In this document: positions 45,413 to 57,482 of the stretch, piece after piece
Layout: every line of letters starts with the position of its first letter
Position numbering within the stretch: position 1 is the first letter of the stretch
NCBI GenBank assembly: GCA_002110485.1
Contig: MOWL01000092.1
Location: 1-64,000, forward strand
Length of the DNA: 64,000 nucleotides
DNA from: Emergomyces orientalis
Taxonomy: Eukaryota > Ascomycota > Eurotiomycetes > Onygenales > Ajellomycetaceae
Reading direction: 5' to 3'
The notes under the pieces: generated by a model
Database searches by the model: none
The model's input: the letters and a program-made list of their open reading frames with translations, nothing else
What the model was told of the DNA's origin: nothing
Translations under genes and position numbers: made by a program

Positions 45413-47978
45413 TCAGCTTAAATCAATTGACAGCCGCGCGAGATTGAAGGTTTCTCCAGGAGCATGGTAAGTAGGAACTTTCATATCCAGCGCAGTACCG
45501 GAAGACCCAAGATCCTCTGCAGTCAGGACTGCACACTTCTCACCAATGAGAAGCGCGGTTTGTAGTAGCACAATGTTAGTATCAGGTATTTGAAATAGGA
45601 AGGGAAATCGGTGCACCCTTACGCTGAAAGTATTGCAGCAAAACGTTGTCAGGGCATACTGAAAGATCGGAGACCTTCAGCCCCTTGACGCCGTGGACAT
45701 TTAGGCGCTCATCAAGCACACCGTGCTTGACGACAGAGTTGCCCTCACGTGGGCCGATGCTGCAAGTTCCAAGGGAGTGAGTGCCACGTCGTTTCGACAT
45801 GACGTTGTACTAGTGGGAAGATTTGCGTCAGACTGCATTGGATATCAATTGGGGTCAAGCCACGAGGGAAACTCACCCCATTTTTCAACCTGTTCAATGT
45901 CATTCTTGGAGTACTTGAGTGGTGAACGGAGATCTCGTCGGTTGGAATTGAGAATGTTGCCCCCCCACTGTTCTCCTGGCTCGAGATGCTGCGACCAGGA
46001 TCCTTTGATACCATCAGAAACGAAATTCAATATATATCAGCAGTTGGAAGTGGGTATTTTACCGTGTTGAATACCAGCAGAGATATGATTCGGGCCAGCA
46101 TAAGCCTTGGTTGTTTCAAGTTCCATATCAATTGCACGGGCCGGAGAATCAAACGCGATGTGAGGATGCATGGCAGTAACCTCACCCGCGTATGAAGTCA
46201 TGCGGTGAGCAGTTTCACGCGATTTTATATAGCCCCAACCCATGGGAGCCATGTCACGCTTGTCGTTCATGAAGCCAGCATCGAAGTCTGGTGCTTCATA
46301 AGGGTCTGCAGAGTTCACATGGATCCATCCACGGGAGAATGGATATTCCTATTGTCGGCTTTGTCAGCATCCGAATAATTCGTTTATAACTTCACTCGGA
46401 ACTCACCAGGAAGTGGAACATTGTGAAGAATTTGCCCGGAGGCATGAGCATGTGATCACCAAACCAGCTGAAAACGATTAGCCTTTGATGTAAAGGTATT
46501 TCGACGCAGAAAGATTTTCAAACTTACCCTGAAATTACGGAGTAATGCATTACTGGTTTATCGGGCTTGTGTTTAAAGTAGCTCTCCCATCCGCTTTGGA
46601 ATTCATTCGTCGGCCAGCTTCTCATCTCCGCCAACTCCTCCTCAGTTGGCCGAATTTTGACTCCCGCGTCGATGCCGCTGGTAGCAAGAGGCCCTGTACC
46701 TTTCAGGTTCCATTCGTCAAAGACCTTCTTCTGAACTTCAGTGTCTCCACGGACAAAGTCGTCAAAGGATTCCACATCAGTTTTGGCCCGGTATACAGAG
46801 AATGTGAGATAGTGATCCTGGAAGTTGAGGCCGACCCCGGGAAGATCAACGTTGGGCTTGGTACAAGCAACACGGAGTTTATTTGGATCACCAACACCAG
46901 ATCGTTGGAGGATGACAGGTGAACTGAGAGTGCCGCCGCTGACAATTATTTGCTTGCGGGCACGGTATACCTTGCGTGGTGGGTTGGTGCCAGAGAGGAC
47001 CTTGGTTGGCACTGTTGCAACGCCAACAGCTCTACCATTCTCAATAATAACTTTGTCAACTTTGGTGTTGCACCTTAAATGGAGGTTGTCATATTTGGAT
47101 CTGGTACTGTGGATATACGCATGTGCAGCGTCACTGCGACGACCTAGATGCGCTTAATATGCTGGCAAGATCACTCGAAGGAAATTAAACTAGAATCTTA
47201 CCTGTGTTACGATTGATCCATTTTAACAAGCGTTCTGCGCCATGCCTATCGCAAAATGTTAGCCGTGGGTGCTTCAATTACTTAGAAGTTCACATACCCT
47301 GTGGTAAGGTCCTGGAGGTCATCCGTAACTGGAATACCCAACGACTCGGAGGCACGCTGGAAGTCTTGCATGATGGGATAAGTGTAATTTCCGAAGGATA
47401 CGTTAATTGGACCTTCGAAGCCATGAAGGTCTCTATTATTGCAAGCCAGCTGGTAGGTTTCGTGCTTCCTCATCAAGGGCAGAAGTTTCTTCGTGGTCCA
47501 GCCCTTCGCTGTGAAGTCATCGTAATCAGAGGCGGAGGCACGAGTGTACATCTTAGCTCGAAAGGTCAATTTCACCATGCAACGGGAGATATTATTTAAT
47601 ATCCTACCATAGAGTTGATAGAGCTGCCACCGTTCAAGATATGGGCGCAAGGAACAATGGCACGTCGACCATCAAGCCACTCCGATGGACGCGAATAGTA
47701 AAATGAAGCTGTTTTTGAATCCAACTTCATGTTATGGGGATAAATCCCCGGACGGTAAACCCTTAACAGCAGGAAAGAGCTTCAGTGCGATGCCCAACAG
47801 AGTCAGTTCTTCAAGAAGACAGAGAGAAAATCCACGATGGGTTATTCAGGTTATCCTCGCCAGTTTCGATGAGAAGCACTTGAAGCTTATGGTCCAAGTT
47901 GGCCAGGCGGCCAGCAGGAACGCAACCGGAACTGCAACCTCCGCATACGATGATGTCAACTTCATCAGGAATGGTCAT
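45413..47978 (-). pseudogene. Alcohol (methanol-type) oxidase, GMC family; probable pseudogene
   Basis: Multi-exon; start ATG at 47978 (MTIPDEVDIIVCGG). Strong family resemblance throughout: GIYPHNMKLDSKTASFYYSR, WLDGRRAIVPCAH, GGSSIN, VSGGTLSSPVILQRSG, LPGVGLNFQDHY, and the catalytic His in TTWHSLGTC. Lesions: (1) the dinucleotide motif GGGSSG reads GGCSSG (codon 47936-47934); (2) the first intron has a weak donor and would give Ser for a conserved Trp; (3) near 45638-45643 one extra base shifts frame after PDN, destroying the GMC signature NVGCNT with the active-site Asn; (4) the next intron has donor GTAAGG (45622) and branch TACTAAC, but its acceptor at 45561-45560 reads AA, not AG; (5) the C-terminus runs past the expected ARL end that acts as a peroxisomal signal. 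Alcohol oxidases are FAD flavoproteins of the peroxisome. Mild decay suggests recent loss. Confidence 0.8.
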
Positions 47979-49609
47979 GGTGGCTGCAAGTAATTCTGTC
48001 AAGTACGTATATAAAATGTGGTATCGATCAGAAGGCCTTTAACATGGATAGGAAAGCTAGGAAAGAAGATATGGCATCCGTGCATTGGGATCAATCTGGG
48101 CTATATCAATTACCACATCCAAATATACCTCCTCACAGTAGGCCAGTTTGAGTTAAAGCTGCGGGATGGGGGGAGGGGGTGTCCATCCCCGCAGAGATGG
48201 TCCCCGCTCTACGCATTATCGGGGCTCAGGAGATAGCTTGTCGCGTTCTATATAGAATAACGAAGCCATTGTGGATGCAAGCTGTCGAAAAGGGGGGGCA
48301 ACTATTGGCCAGGACGCAAGTCCAGTCGCCCAAGTCCAGCCAGATAGCCATGAGAAACGCAAGCGTCTCCACTAAAGCTCCCCACTATTGAAACTTGGGA
48401 GGGGAACTAGGATATAAATGATATATGAGGAACAGGGAACGTAACGACGGTGCCCTCTATATGGGAAGCATATAGGGAGCGATTTGACGAGGCCCGAGGC
48501 CAAGTTCAATATATAGGTGAGGGATGTCCCTTCCCATGACTGCCAAAAGAAAAGAAAAGAAAAAAACCAGTTAATCGAGAAGGATTTCACTGAAATTTGG
48601 AATCTCAGTTAAATTAAAACAGGATGTCCATACAAGGAAGGCGTTTTGTGCCGTTGGCCAGAAAAACAGAACTGATATTGGAAATAGCAAAGAGGCTATC
48701 TTGGCTAGATAGGTAACAAGTAATGCGGGGATAGAAACATGAAGGCACCTCTGCTGCAAATCAATGGGGAATTGTCGGACTGAAAATAGCTGAGAACAGT
48801 ACCATTGGCGAAAGATGTAGGATAAACATCAAGACAGAGCTTCACGAGGTTGTACGAATGGACATGATAGTTTTGGAGACATTTTGGTAGCTTGGCGGTT
48901 ATGTGGGGACAACATCAACTGCAAACGAACCGCTCGGTTCGCCGCGATACAAGGTTCAAAATGCGGGGAAATATCCAAGAAGATTGACAATGGATGATAA
49001 TATTGGACGACATCGAAGGATTCTAGACTTTCGTATAGCAACCGCTCCCAGTTTCCCCTCAGGACGTTTAAAAACACGTCCTAATTGTGCGGGAGCGCTT
49101 TCATCGGCAAATATCTTTCCGAAGCTCCCCCTGTTTCTCCGCTCGGGACCCGCCCTCATACAGCCGACTAGAAGCCTCCGCCCTGCGAGTCGACAGGGAT
49201 TTTCCTCCCCAAGCTGGTATAAACTAGACTTGGGCTGACTCAGTTGATGAACCGGTTGGCACAAAACATCGCTGAAAATCTGCTGTAGCCAACCAACTTT
49301 TACCCGTTGAACTTTTCACGAGTCATGCACGCCAGTGCACTTGTTCATAAAATAACCCGCCTTATCAAACTCAACTCTTCCAATGGCTTCTCGTGGGGCA
49401 TCTGGCTAAACAACGGGCCGTTTCTTACGCCTTTAAAAGAGGCTGAGCTCTGATTCCAGCTGTTTCTGGGGCAAGGGCAAAACCCCACCCCTTCCTTAAT
49501 AGGACTTATTGCGTGTTGATAGAGATTGGAGTGACGCATCTTATCCCTTCAGAACTACACTACCAAGGCCCTTGATAGAGCGTAAAGAGATTCGGGGGAG
49601 TTGCAGCCA
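47979..49609. other. Intergenic upstream of the alcohol oxidase relic
   Basis: 1.6 kb that would hold the oxidase promoter and the 3' flank of SPF27. No gene recognised; the ORFs present start without ATG. Confidence 0.5.
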
Positions 49610-50346
49610 TCATTGTATCTGGGCTTGTGATTGCTGGCGTCTCCTCTCGAGAATGTCCCTCCGCAGTTTCTCCCCAGCCAACTCCACATCGATAATTCCA
49701 CTAATTCCTCGTTTCCAAGCAACTTCCAACCCCACAAGCTCACCCCTTGCTGTCTCTTGCCTCATCTTCCTTTCTTTATGAACAGCATCGGTAGCTTTCT
49801 TCGTTTCCTCCAGTTCCTTTTCGACCTGAAGTAGTATATCCTCCAGTTGAGAATTGCCAATAAGCCACGCGTTTTTCCCGTGCGCATCTAGTAGAGATAA
49901 ATTCTCTTGCCTTGTAGATAAATGAGAGCTGGCGATATATGCTTTTCGTAGTGTTTGTTGCCAGCTATCCAGAACCTCCGCAGGTTCTTTTCCTGAGGCC
50001 AACGTATCCTCTGGAGCCTCTGGAGCCTCGTATCTTGACAAATCAATCCCACCGGTTAGAGGCAAATTAGCCTCTTTTCGGTCCAGCTCCTTCTGCATCA
50101 AGTTGGAGAATTGAATTTGGGGCAGAGCGGGGATGGACGAGTGGAGGGTTGATTGGAAATTGGGGGCCAATTCTGCGGAGATGAGTTTGTCAATATCGGA
50201 ACGAGCCTGCGCCGTGGGTTCGTCGTCAATGTCTAGCCAAGTGTTAATAAACCATGAAGCCCCGGTGGCATGAGGAGACACGAGGAAGAATAGCGACGTG
50301 GTGACTTACATGGCAGGGAGTTGTGGAATTCTTTAATAAGGGGCAT
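49610..50346 (-). CDS. SPF27/BCAS2 (Cwf7) pre-mRNA splicing factor, 219 aa
   Basis: Two exons: a tiny first exon 50346-50310 (MPLIKEFHNSLP, then Y across the junction) and 50232-49610 (660 bp). The junction gives LPYIDDEPTAQARSDID, the family start. Further motifs: FSNLMQKELDRKE, then a long C-terminal coiled coil (LEDILLQVEKELEETKKATD, MRQETARGELVGLEVAWKRG). SPF27 is a core subunit of the Prp19/NineTeen complex, which activates the spliceosome; it bridges PRP19 and CDC5. The length is close to other family members. A start inside the intron (MSPHATG) should be ignored. Confidence 0.92.
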
Positions 50347-51303
50347 TTTCCCGTTGTTGAAATTTCTATACTTGATGACCGATGGCCTGGTTGTCTCTCT
50401 TCTGTGTGTGTTGACTTGCTAGGGTATCTTTCAATGCTAGTTGATGCTTTGATGTGTTGATGAGTGAATGTTGATGCTTAAGTTTCAGCAGATTTCCACA
50501 GCCAACGATAAATACCTGATGGCGTAATCTATTTCCATCCATTACGAATATTACGCTTGTTCTTTCATATCAATCCTATCAATCACGTGATGCTGCCACC
50601 CGCCCTCAAAATCCCTGGGTACATGGCTTCATCGATATCACAATCTTTAGCTGTGGGGAATTTTTTCGGTATTATTCTTATCTCCTGGTTTTGTGGCAAG
50701 CCAGCACATGTTTGTCTAGAGCTATGCACTATATATCGGCAATTGGCCCCTTAGAGCGTGGTTACTCGACACATATCCATATGTCATGCCGCACCGAATA
50801 TGGGGAAATAGTGACTTCACATGCCATTTATCTTCTAACTTTCCCCAAGCATTCAACTCCCGACGGCGATCATCCTTCAATAGTCCCTAGTTTGAACTGG
50901 ACTAATATGCACGATGATGGACGGCTGTGGTGCTAAGAGTGCTTGTCCACTACAACAAGGAATCTCGAATCCTGATTGAGTGAAAAAAAAAGCTCGCTTC
51001 GAGATTCTGCTCGGGGAGGTACTCCATCATGTGGCCCCCATCCACTTAGCAGAAAACCAGACATCCCTCAACGGCAGCACCAGTGTGAAGAGATACCCCT
51101 GAACTTTTACCCCGGATCCTGAAGGGTCGTATGCCCTGCTCACACGATGTGTGCCATATTTAAGTAAACTCCCTTTCGCTGCACCGCAACGAAACAAAAC
51201 GAGACACTGCCCGTCCGACATTCCCGCATCGCTGTCTTTAGGCGCATCTTGTTACACTGCTTTCAAAAGACATTTCAACCACGACTGAAGATTTTCATTC
51301 AAA
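50347..51303. promoter_or_regulatory. Divergent promoter region of SPF27 and ceramidase
   Basis: 957 bp between divergent starts. A CAATCACGTG-like box occurs near 50580. No gene seen; the regulatory role is inferred from orientation. Confidence 0.45.
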
Positions 51304-53742
51304 ATGGCACGAGGGGGAATCCTCGCGGCCTTGCTCGGTTCGTTGGCGTGCGTACTCGTGATTCTACAGCTTATTTTCTTCGTTGAAAATACTCAACCTT
51401 CACCTTGGTACTCTTCCAAGACAAGCGCGTATTCCGGGAAGCCAAGGCAATCCGATAGGGAGGACGATGTGTTCCTTTTGGGTGCTGGGAAGGCAGATAT
51501 TACTGGGTATGTCCCTTCGGTTAAGCGTTTATTCGGCTATATGGAATAAAAGTTGATAACTGACCACCATGTGGTTTTGAAAGACCTGTCGTGGAGCTCA
51601 ACTTCATGGGTTACGCAGATATAAATCAAGTGGGAACGGGGCTTCGACAGCGTATCTATTCCCGCGCCTTTATCGTGGGAAGCACCGAGAACCCTGATAA
51701 CTGTTTTGTATACCTCGTCCTCGATAATGCGAGTGGTGACACTGCAATCAGACAAGGTATCTTGGACGGGCTCTCGTCTCTGGGCGGAGAGTATTCGCGA
51801 TATGGAAAGATGAATGTTGCGGTTACAGGAACGCACTCACACGCTGGACCCGGAGCATGGCTGAACTACCTCCTCCCACAAATTACAAGCTTGGGCTTTG
51901 ATAAACAGAGTTATCGGGCAATTGTCGATGGCGCATTGTTATCTATCAAGAGAGCTCATGAGAGCTTGGCTCCCGGCCACCTGAGCTTTGGATCTACTGA
52001 AGTTGAGGACGGCGCTATTAATCGCAGCCCACCCGCATATCTCGCGAATCCGGAGGAAGAGAGAAAGCGTTACACTTCCGATGTTGACAAAACACTGACC
52101 CTATTAAAGTTCGACCGGCTCTCCGATCAGAAGACTATCGGCACCCTTACCTTCTACCCTGTGCATGGAACATCGCTATTTGGTAACAATACACTTGTTG
52201 CCGGAGACAACAAAGGAGTCGCTGCGTACTTATTTGAGAGAAGTGTTCAGGATGATGCGAAATATGCAAATGACTTTGTAGCCGGATTTTCCCAGTCTAA
52301 CGTTGGAGACACATCCCCCAACACACTTGGGGCCTGGTGTGAGGATGGTTCTGGCCTTCAGTGTACTTTCGTATGTTCACTGTTCTTGCAGCCCAAACAT
52401 TTTCATTCGAAAAAGTTATACTGATGTCAAGCAATAGAGAGAAAGCACTTGCGGTGGGAAAACCACAGGTTGCCATGGCCGCGGTCCCTATTTCCGTGAA
52501 ATGGACCAGGGTGCGAAAAGCTGCTTTGAAAATGGCCGCCGACAATTTTCGGCAGCCAAAGACCTAGTTTCCAAGATGGACTCAAAAGCCGTTAAAATTC
52601 GTGGAGTTGATAATGTGGCCGCGTTTCACACATTCAAAGACTTTTCAAACTTTACCTTCAGGTCTCCGCTCGATTCCAGCCGCGGCGACCTGAACACCTG
52701 CTACGCCTCCCTTGGGTTTTCATTCGCTGGAGGCACCACAGATGGCCCCGGGGTGTTTGATTTCACCCAAAACGCAACCGATGGGTCCACAAAGAACCCA
52801 TTCTGGTATTTTGCAAGAGACCTCCTCCATGCCCCCTCAAAAAAGCAGAAGCAATGCCAAGAACCTAAAATCATCCTTCTTGACGTTGGTGGATCGAATT
52901 TGCCGTACGCCTGGTCCCCAAACATTGTAGACGTCCAGCTGCTTCGTGTAGGTCAGATGGTCATAATCGTGTCTCCAGGTGAAGCGAGTACAATGGCTGG
53001 CAGACGATGGAAAGACGCTATCACTAAATCAGCAACTGATGTCCTCGGCATCTCCGACCCTATTACTGTCTTGGGTGGCCCCGCCAATACCTATGTCCAT
53101 TATATCACCACAGAAGAAGAATATGGTGTACAGCGCTACGAAGGAGCATCGACAATCCATGGCCCCCATACCCTAGCTGCTCACATGAATCTAACTCTCA
53201 CATATCTACCATATCTCAGAGATGCGCCTTCTAGGAAAAAATTGCCGCCGTTCCCTGTGGGCCCTAACCCACCAATCAATACGGATATATCCTATTCTTT
53301 CATAACTCCGGTCATCAAGGATACCACACCCATTCAAAAGTCATTTGGGGATGCCATCTCCTCCCCAGATAAATCCAAAACTTACAAACCAGGAGACACT
53401 GTTAAAACCAAATTTATCGGCGCCAATCCACGAAATAACCTTAGGCTCGAAGGAACATTTACTGCTGTCGAGTATTCAGCACCAGGCTCAAATAGCTGGG
53501 AGGTAGTTCGGGACGATTTCGACTGGACGTTGGTTTATCATTGGAAGCGCACTAATCTTGTTTTGGGGACCAGCGAGGTTACAGTTGAGTGGCTTATTGA
53601 AGATGACTTCTATTCCGTTGGGAACCCAAGAAAACTCAAAAGTGGGACCTATCGCATGCGATACTTCGGCGACTCTAAGAAGATAAACGGCGATATCTCG
53701 CAATTCGAAGGTACTGGAGGCACCTTCCAGGTACAGGTGTGA
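51304..53742 (+). CDS. Neutral/alkaline ceramidase, 764 aa
   Basis: Three exons: 51304-51506, 51584-52370, 52438-53742 (2295 bp). The N-terminus (ALLGSLACVLVILQLIFFV) is a signal peptide or signal anchor. The catalytic domain carries LLGAGKADITGPV, zinc-site VTGTHSHAGPGAW and VHGTSLF, and NVGDTSPN, whose Ser (S312) is the family nucleophile; later come CHGRGPYF and VSPGEASTMAGRRW. The C-terminal immunoglobulin-like domain (TFTAVEYSAPGSNSWEVVRD) completes the fold. The enzyme cleaves ceramide to sphingosine and a fatty acid in the secretory pathway or outside the cell. The length matches eukaryotic neutral ceramidases. The exon 2-3 joint gives QCTF|RESTCGG; an ORF start at 52501 is internal. 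Confidence 0.95.
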
Positions 53743-55364
53743 GAACCTTATTTTGTTTTCTGCCGTATCTGAGGATCATAATTTTTAGGAGGGCAACAAG
53801 TAATATAACCAACCAACACCTTTTCAGGGTTTTCTTCTGCTGTTGCTTTTTTTTCCTAGCCCTATCTTTCTTTGTCCTTGAATTCTCCTTGTGCACATCA
53901 AATACGTACGAACGGGAAACAGTTTTAATCTATTCGAACTACTCACGGCCTTTTGCTTATCTGCACGTCTCGATTTCTGTTGGTTCTTTCGGCTCTCGTC
54001 TGGGAACTGGTGAAAATGACCCGAATACTCGCCGTCGTGCCTCCGCACATGTATGTATGTATGTATGTATGTATGTATGTATGTACAAACTGCTACTTGC
54101 AGGAATTACAGATGCGGTAGGCGGGTTAGTTGCTATTTCCCAGGAACAGGAAATAACAAAAAGCATTTCCTCCGATTTTAGCATCATTTATGTATTCCAA
54201 CCAGTTCTCATTCGGTAACAGAAACCAACTCATTGGTGGTGGCGTATGTTAGCTATGTGTTAACATGATCTATTCCTTGCAGTCATCCGTAGCTTGGTCT
54301 GATTTTTAAGATTATGTTAACCTAACCCGAAAATATGAATCGGGTATCAGGCATCATGGACCAGGCTGTAATAAGGCCATGCGAGATCTATCATTGCTCC
54401 AAATCAGGTTCGCAAAACTGTCCTCAAAAACATATACTAACCAACATAAAAATCATTTGGGGGCAGCCAAACTTTATCTACTTACTGATGTATCTCTCCA
54501 AATGCTTTCCTCATAAATGCTTTTTTTTCTTTTCATTTTTTTTTGTTCTAGCTGTATATCTCTCTTTTCTGTGCTGTTTCATCCTTGGCCCCCATTGTGC
54601 CATCGGGTGATGGACACTGCGCCACTTGTACGCAACATCTGCTCTTTGTTAGCGCTCTCATCCTCCCCTCTTCCCCAACTATCCGTGCGACAGAATGTAC
54701 TTCCAACACAACCCAGATCTTCTTTTTGTGTTGTTATCTTGCCGAAACGCCTTTGATCTGTTTGGCCAAGCTGACCCACATTGACAGCATAGCTATATCC
54801 AAACTAACCTGGTATGCCTCCCTCCACCCACAACTTTCTTACATACTAACAGTGTATCCAGGCTGGTCCATGATGCCCACAAGAACAATGGCACGGCCTT
54901 TGGCGTCCATACTTCTTCCCCTCCCTCCTAGCTTATAATATAGATTAAAGGAGAAAGAATGGATCATTGGCAAATGGCTGCCGGTCATCTCTCGCATTGA
55001 CTTGCAGTATTTGATCTCTCACTGCACCCAGTCCCCGATCGCGGCCGCATTGCCATTATTAAGGGGATATACTTCCTCTGTACCAGCTCGTTCTTGTCTT
55101 CAGAGCTTATTATATGTTTCATGAGCTTGCCATGAAATCTACCACTTTTTGCTCTGACCAGACCTGTTCTCCACGACTTTCTTTCCATTTTATCAATATT
55201 CTGTCATTTGCCATATACCCACACACTCGCTGAAACCAACTCATTATATCTTTTCGCTTCTGGCATTTTTCACCATCCCTTTCTACTTCTAACTGTATAG
55301 ACACGAGGCCACACAAGTTCCGCCTCCTAATAACGAGATACATCTGCTAGGTTCATTCTCCAAT
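53743..55364. other. Intergenic, 1.6 kb
   Basis: Contains a (ATGT)n array and pyrimidine-rich DNA before the next gene. No gene recognised. Confidence 0.55.
54049..54084. repeat. (ATGT)n microsatellite, about 9 units
   Basis: Perfect ATGT repeats ending GTACAAAC. Confidence 0.95.
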
Positions 55365-56768
55365 ATGCGTTTCGAATATTGCGTCACTTGCTGTCTTACA
55401 TTTGGACACTTCGCTTCTGCGGGCCCTATCCTGCAGCGCTCGCAAAAGCCCGACCTATCTCCATTGACAAACGCGGCGAGTGCAGTGAACTTTGTCCTGC
55501 CTGAGAAAGCAAGTCTTATATCTGCTGCTGCGCGTCAAGAACGTGCTCTGGTTTTCGATGTCAGTGATGTCGTCGAACAGAGAATAGCTGCGTACAATGA
55601 GGCCTGCGTGGTAATACACGACCAGAGTATCTCCACAACGATATGCTCGACTGCAGAAACTCTACCGTCCGCGGGCCCTGCAATTCCTAGCATAAACTCA
55701 CCGGCCACTACAGAAAATCCAAGCGAAGTTAGGAGTACGAGAACAGAAACAGTGGTGGTGACTCGGCAACCTCCGCAGGCTGCACCCCCGCCTCCTCCAA
55801 CCACTAATCCCCCTCGTCCAAATGAGTCTCCCAAGCCTCCCGCCATCATATCTCTCGCAGCTGTGTCCTCTAAAGTTGTCACAGTTCTTCCTGGTACACA
55901 GGCCCCGGCTACGCCGAGGGAAATGACATCCACCCCTAAAACCGCAACCGAAACCATACGCGCCAGCAAAGCACAAAATTCTTCGACCAACACAAGCCCT
56001 CTGACTCCATTTCCATTCTCATTCCCCTGGTCCCTTCCACTATCTTGGCTCCCCATACCCGATGTAGACTTGAATATAAATTCAATTATTGTCCCAGTCC
56101 TCAGCACGACCTTACCACAAGCCACACAGGTATTGGCTGGGCCGACGGGCATAACCTCCACCATTCACATCACCAAGACTTTCATGACGACAATGACCAT
56201 GCCAGCGCCCGAAACTGGCCCCGCGCCCGACCCCGCATCGCTTGATACAAACACAAAAAGCCCGCAACAACCTCCCCAGCAACCCGTGAAAGAAAGCCAT
56301 ATGATGACAACTACTGTATATGTCACGGCCTGCAACCCCGCATACTCTCCGGTGCCGATCCGCGGAGAAAACGGCCCTTCATCTCGACCAGCGCCACCGG
56401 CGCCACCAGCACCATCTTCACAAGCAGCCCCAACTGAGGCTCCTCCAAGAGAACCTGTACCACCGTCATCGGATAACCCAGGGCCACCCAAACCGACCCC
56501 TCCAGCTGAGGCTCCTAGTGAAGGAGGTGAGCGAGGCGGTGGTGGACGCGGTGGTGGACGCGAGGGTGGGCGTGGTGGTGGCGGAGGAGAGGGTGGACGA
56601 GGTAACGGCAAAGGTCATGACGATGGCGATGACGATGACGATGACGATGACAAGCCAAAGGGCGGTGCGCATTTTCGTCCTGTCACTATAGGAGGCAGCA
56701 CAAGAAAAGATGGTGGAGGGTTGGTCGGCGTCCTCACGCGGGCCGCTGACGACATATTATTTCATTAA
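55365..56768 (+). CDS. Low-complexity secreted or wall protein, unknown function, 467 aa
   Basis: One long exon with an ATG start. The first ~19 residues (MRFEYCVTCCLTFGHFASA) look like a short signal peptide. The rest is disordered: Ser/Thr/Pro-rich (TVVVTRQPPQAAPPPPPTT), a mid segment with SFPWSLPLSWLPIPDVDLNI, a VYVTACNP motif, then Pro-rich, Gly/Arg-rich (GGGRGGGREGGRGG) and an Asp run, ending VGVLTRAADDILFH. I do not recognise a family. Ser/Thr/Pro content suggests O-glycosylation. No GPI signal is evident. The frame is long and codon-like despite bias, so it is probably real; extra exons cannot be excluded. Confidence 0.6.
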   Translation: MRFEYCVTCCLTFGHFASAGPILQRSQKPDLSPLTNAASAVNFVLPEKASLISAAARQERALVFDVSDVVEQRIAAYNEACVVIHDQSISTTICSTAETLPSAGPAIPSINSPATTENPSEVRSTRTETVVVTRQPPQAAPPPPPTTNPPRPNESPKPPAIISLAAVSSKVVTVLPGTQAPATPREMTSTPKTATETIRASKAQNSSTNTSPLTPFPFSFPWSLPLSWLPIPDVDLNINSIIVPVLSTTLPQATQVLAGPTGITSTIHITKTFMTTMTMPAPETGPAPDPASLDTNTKSPQQPPQQPVKESHMMTTTVYVTACNPAYSPVPIRGENGPSSRPAPPAPPAPSSQAAPTEAPPREPVPPSSDNPGPPKPTPPAEAPSEGGERGGGGRGGGREGGRGGGGGEGGRGNGKGHDDGDDDDDDDDKPKGGAHFRPVTIGGSTRKDGGGLVGVLTRAADDILFH

Positions 56769-57482
56769 GCCCAGAAAGCCCCCGTACGTATTATCCTCTT
56801 TATCTTCTTTTCTCGTCTCTTGCTCAGTTTTGAGTTGTCGTGTTGGCTAGAGAGAGGATACAATACTATTTTAAAAAGGGTTTAATATTAATGTATGCCA
56901 TGGACGGGTTTTGCTTTTACGGATGGGTGTGCTATGATAAGCATGGTTTGATTAGTGGTTAGCTGTTAGGAAGGCGAATTTATACGTAAGATGTTCTATC
57001 CAGTGGCAATGAGAATACTGATAGTTAGCTACAACTTTTTTCTTTTGGTGTCCTTTCTCTAGTTAGCATCTGCCCCTTTGAGGTATCATGTTTGGTATAT
57101 TCGGATGCTTCTGGGCAGGCCTTGTCCTCGTATAACTCAGTTTGGAGAACATTGCAATGCCGTAAAATTAAAATTCTGATTACGGTATCATATATCTATC
57201 CTTAATTCTACCGAAAGAGACGGAAAGAATGAATGAAAAAAGAAGACAACGCTCGTAGTCTAATATATATCGGAATGGCGCCATTCATAAGAAATAATCA
57301 ACCGGAAAGAAAAGGAACAGAGACAATATCATTCGTGCATAAATATTGTACTAGATGCCCAGTTTAATTGCATCACTAACCCAAAAATGTCCCTCAGTGT
57401 CTACCGAAACTGAAACGCCCGCGAGAAAAGAATCGAAAGAGAAGATGGGGAGAGGAAGGTGGGATAGAGAGTGGGTATAGGA
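56769..57482. other. Intergenic, convergent 3' ends
   Basis: About 700 bp; no gene seen. Confidence 0.55.

Noticed and set aside
55535..56611. Minus-strand ORFs opposite the low-complexity secreted gene
   Set aside because: Complements of the Pro- and Gly-rich codons; no ATG-led protein-like sequence of their own.
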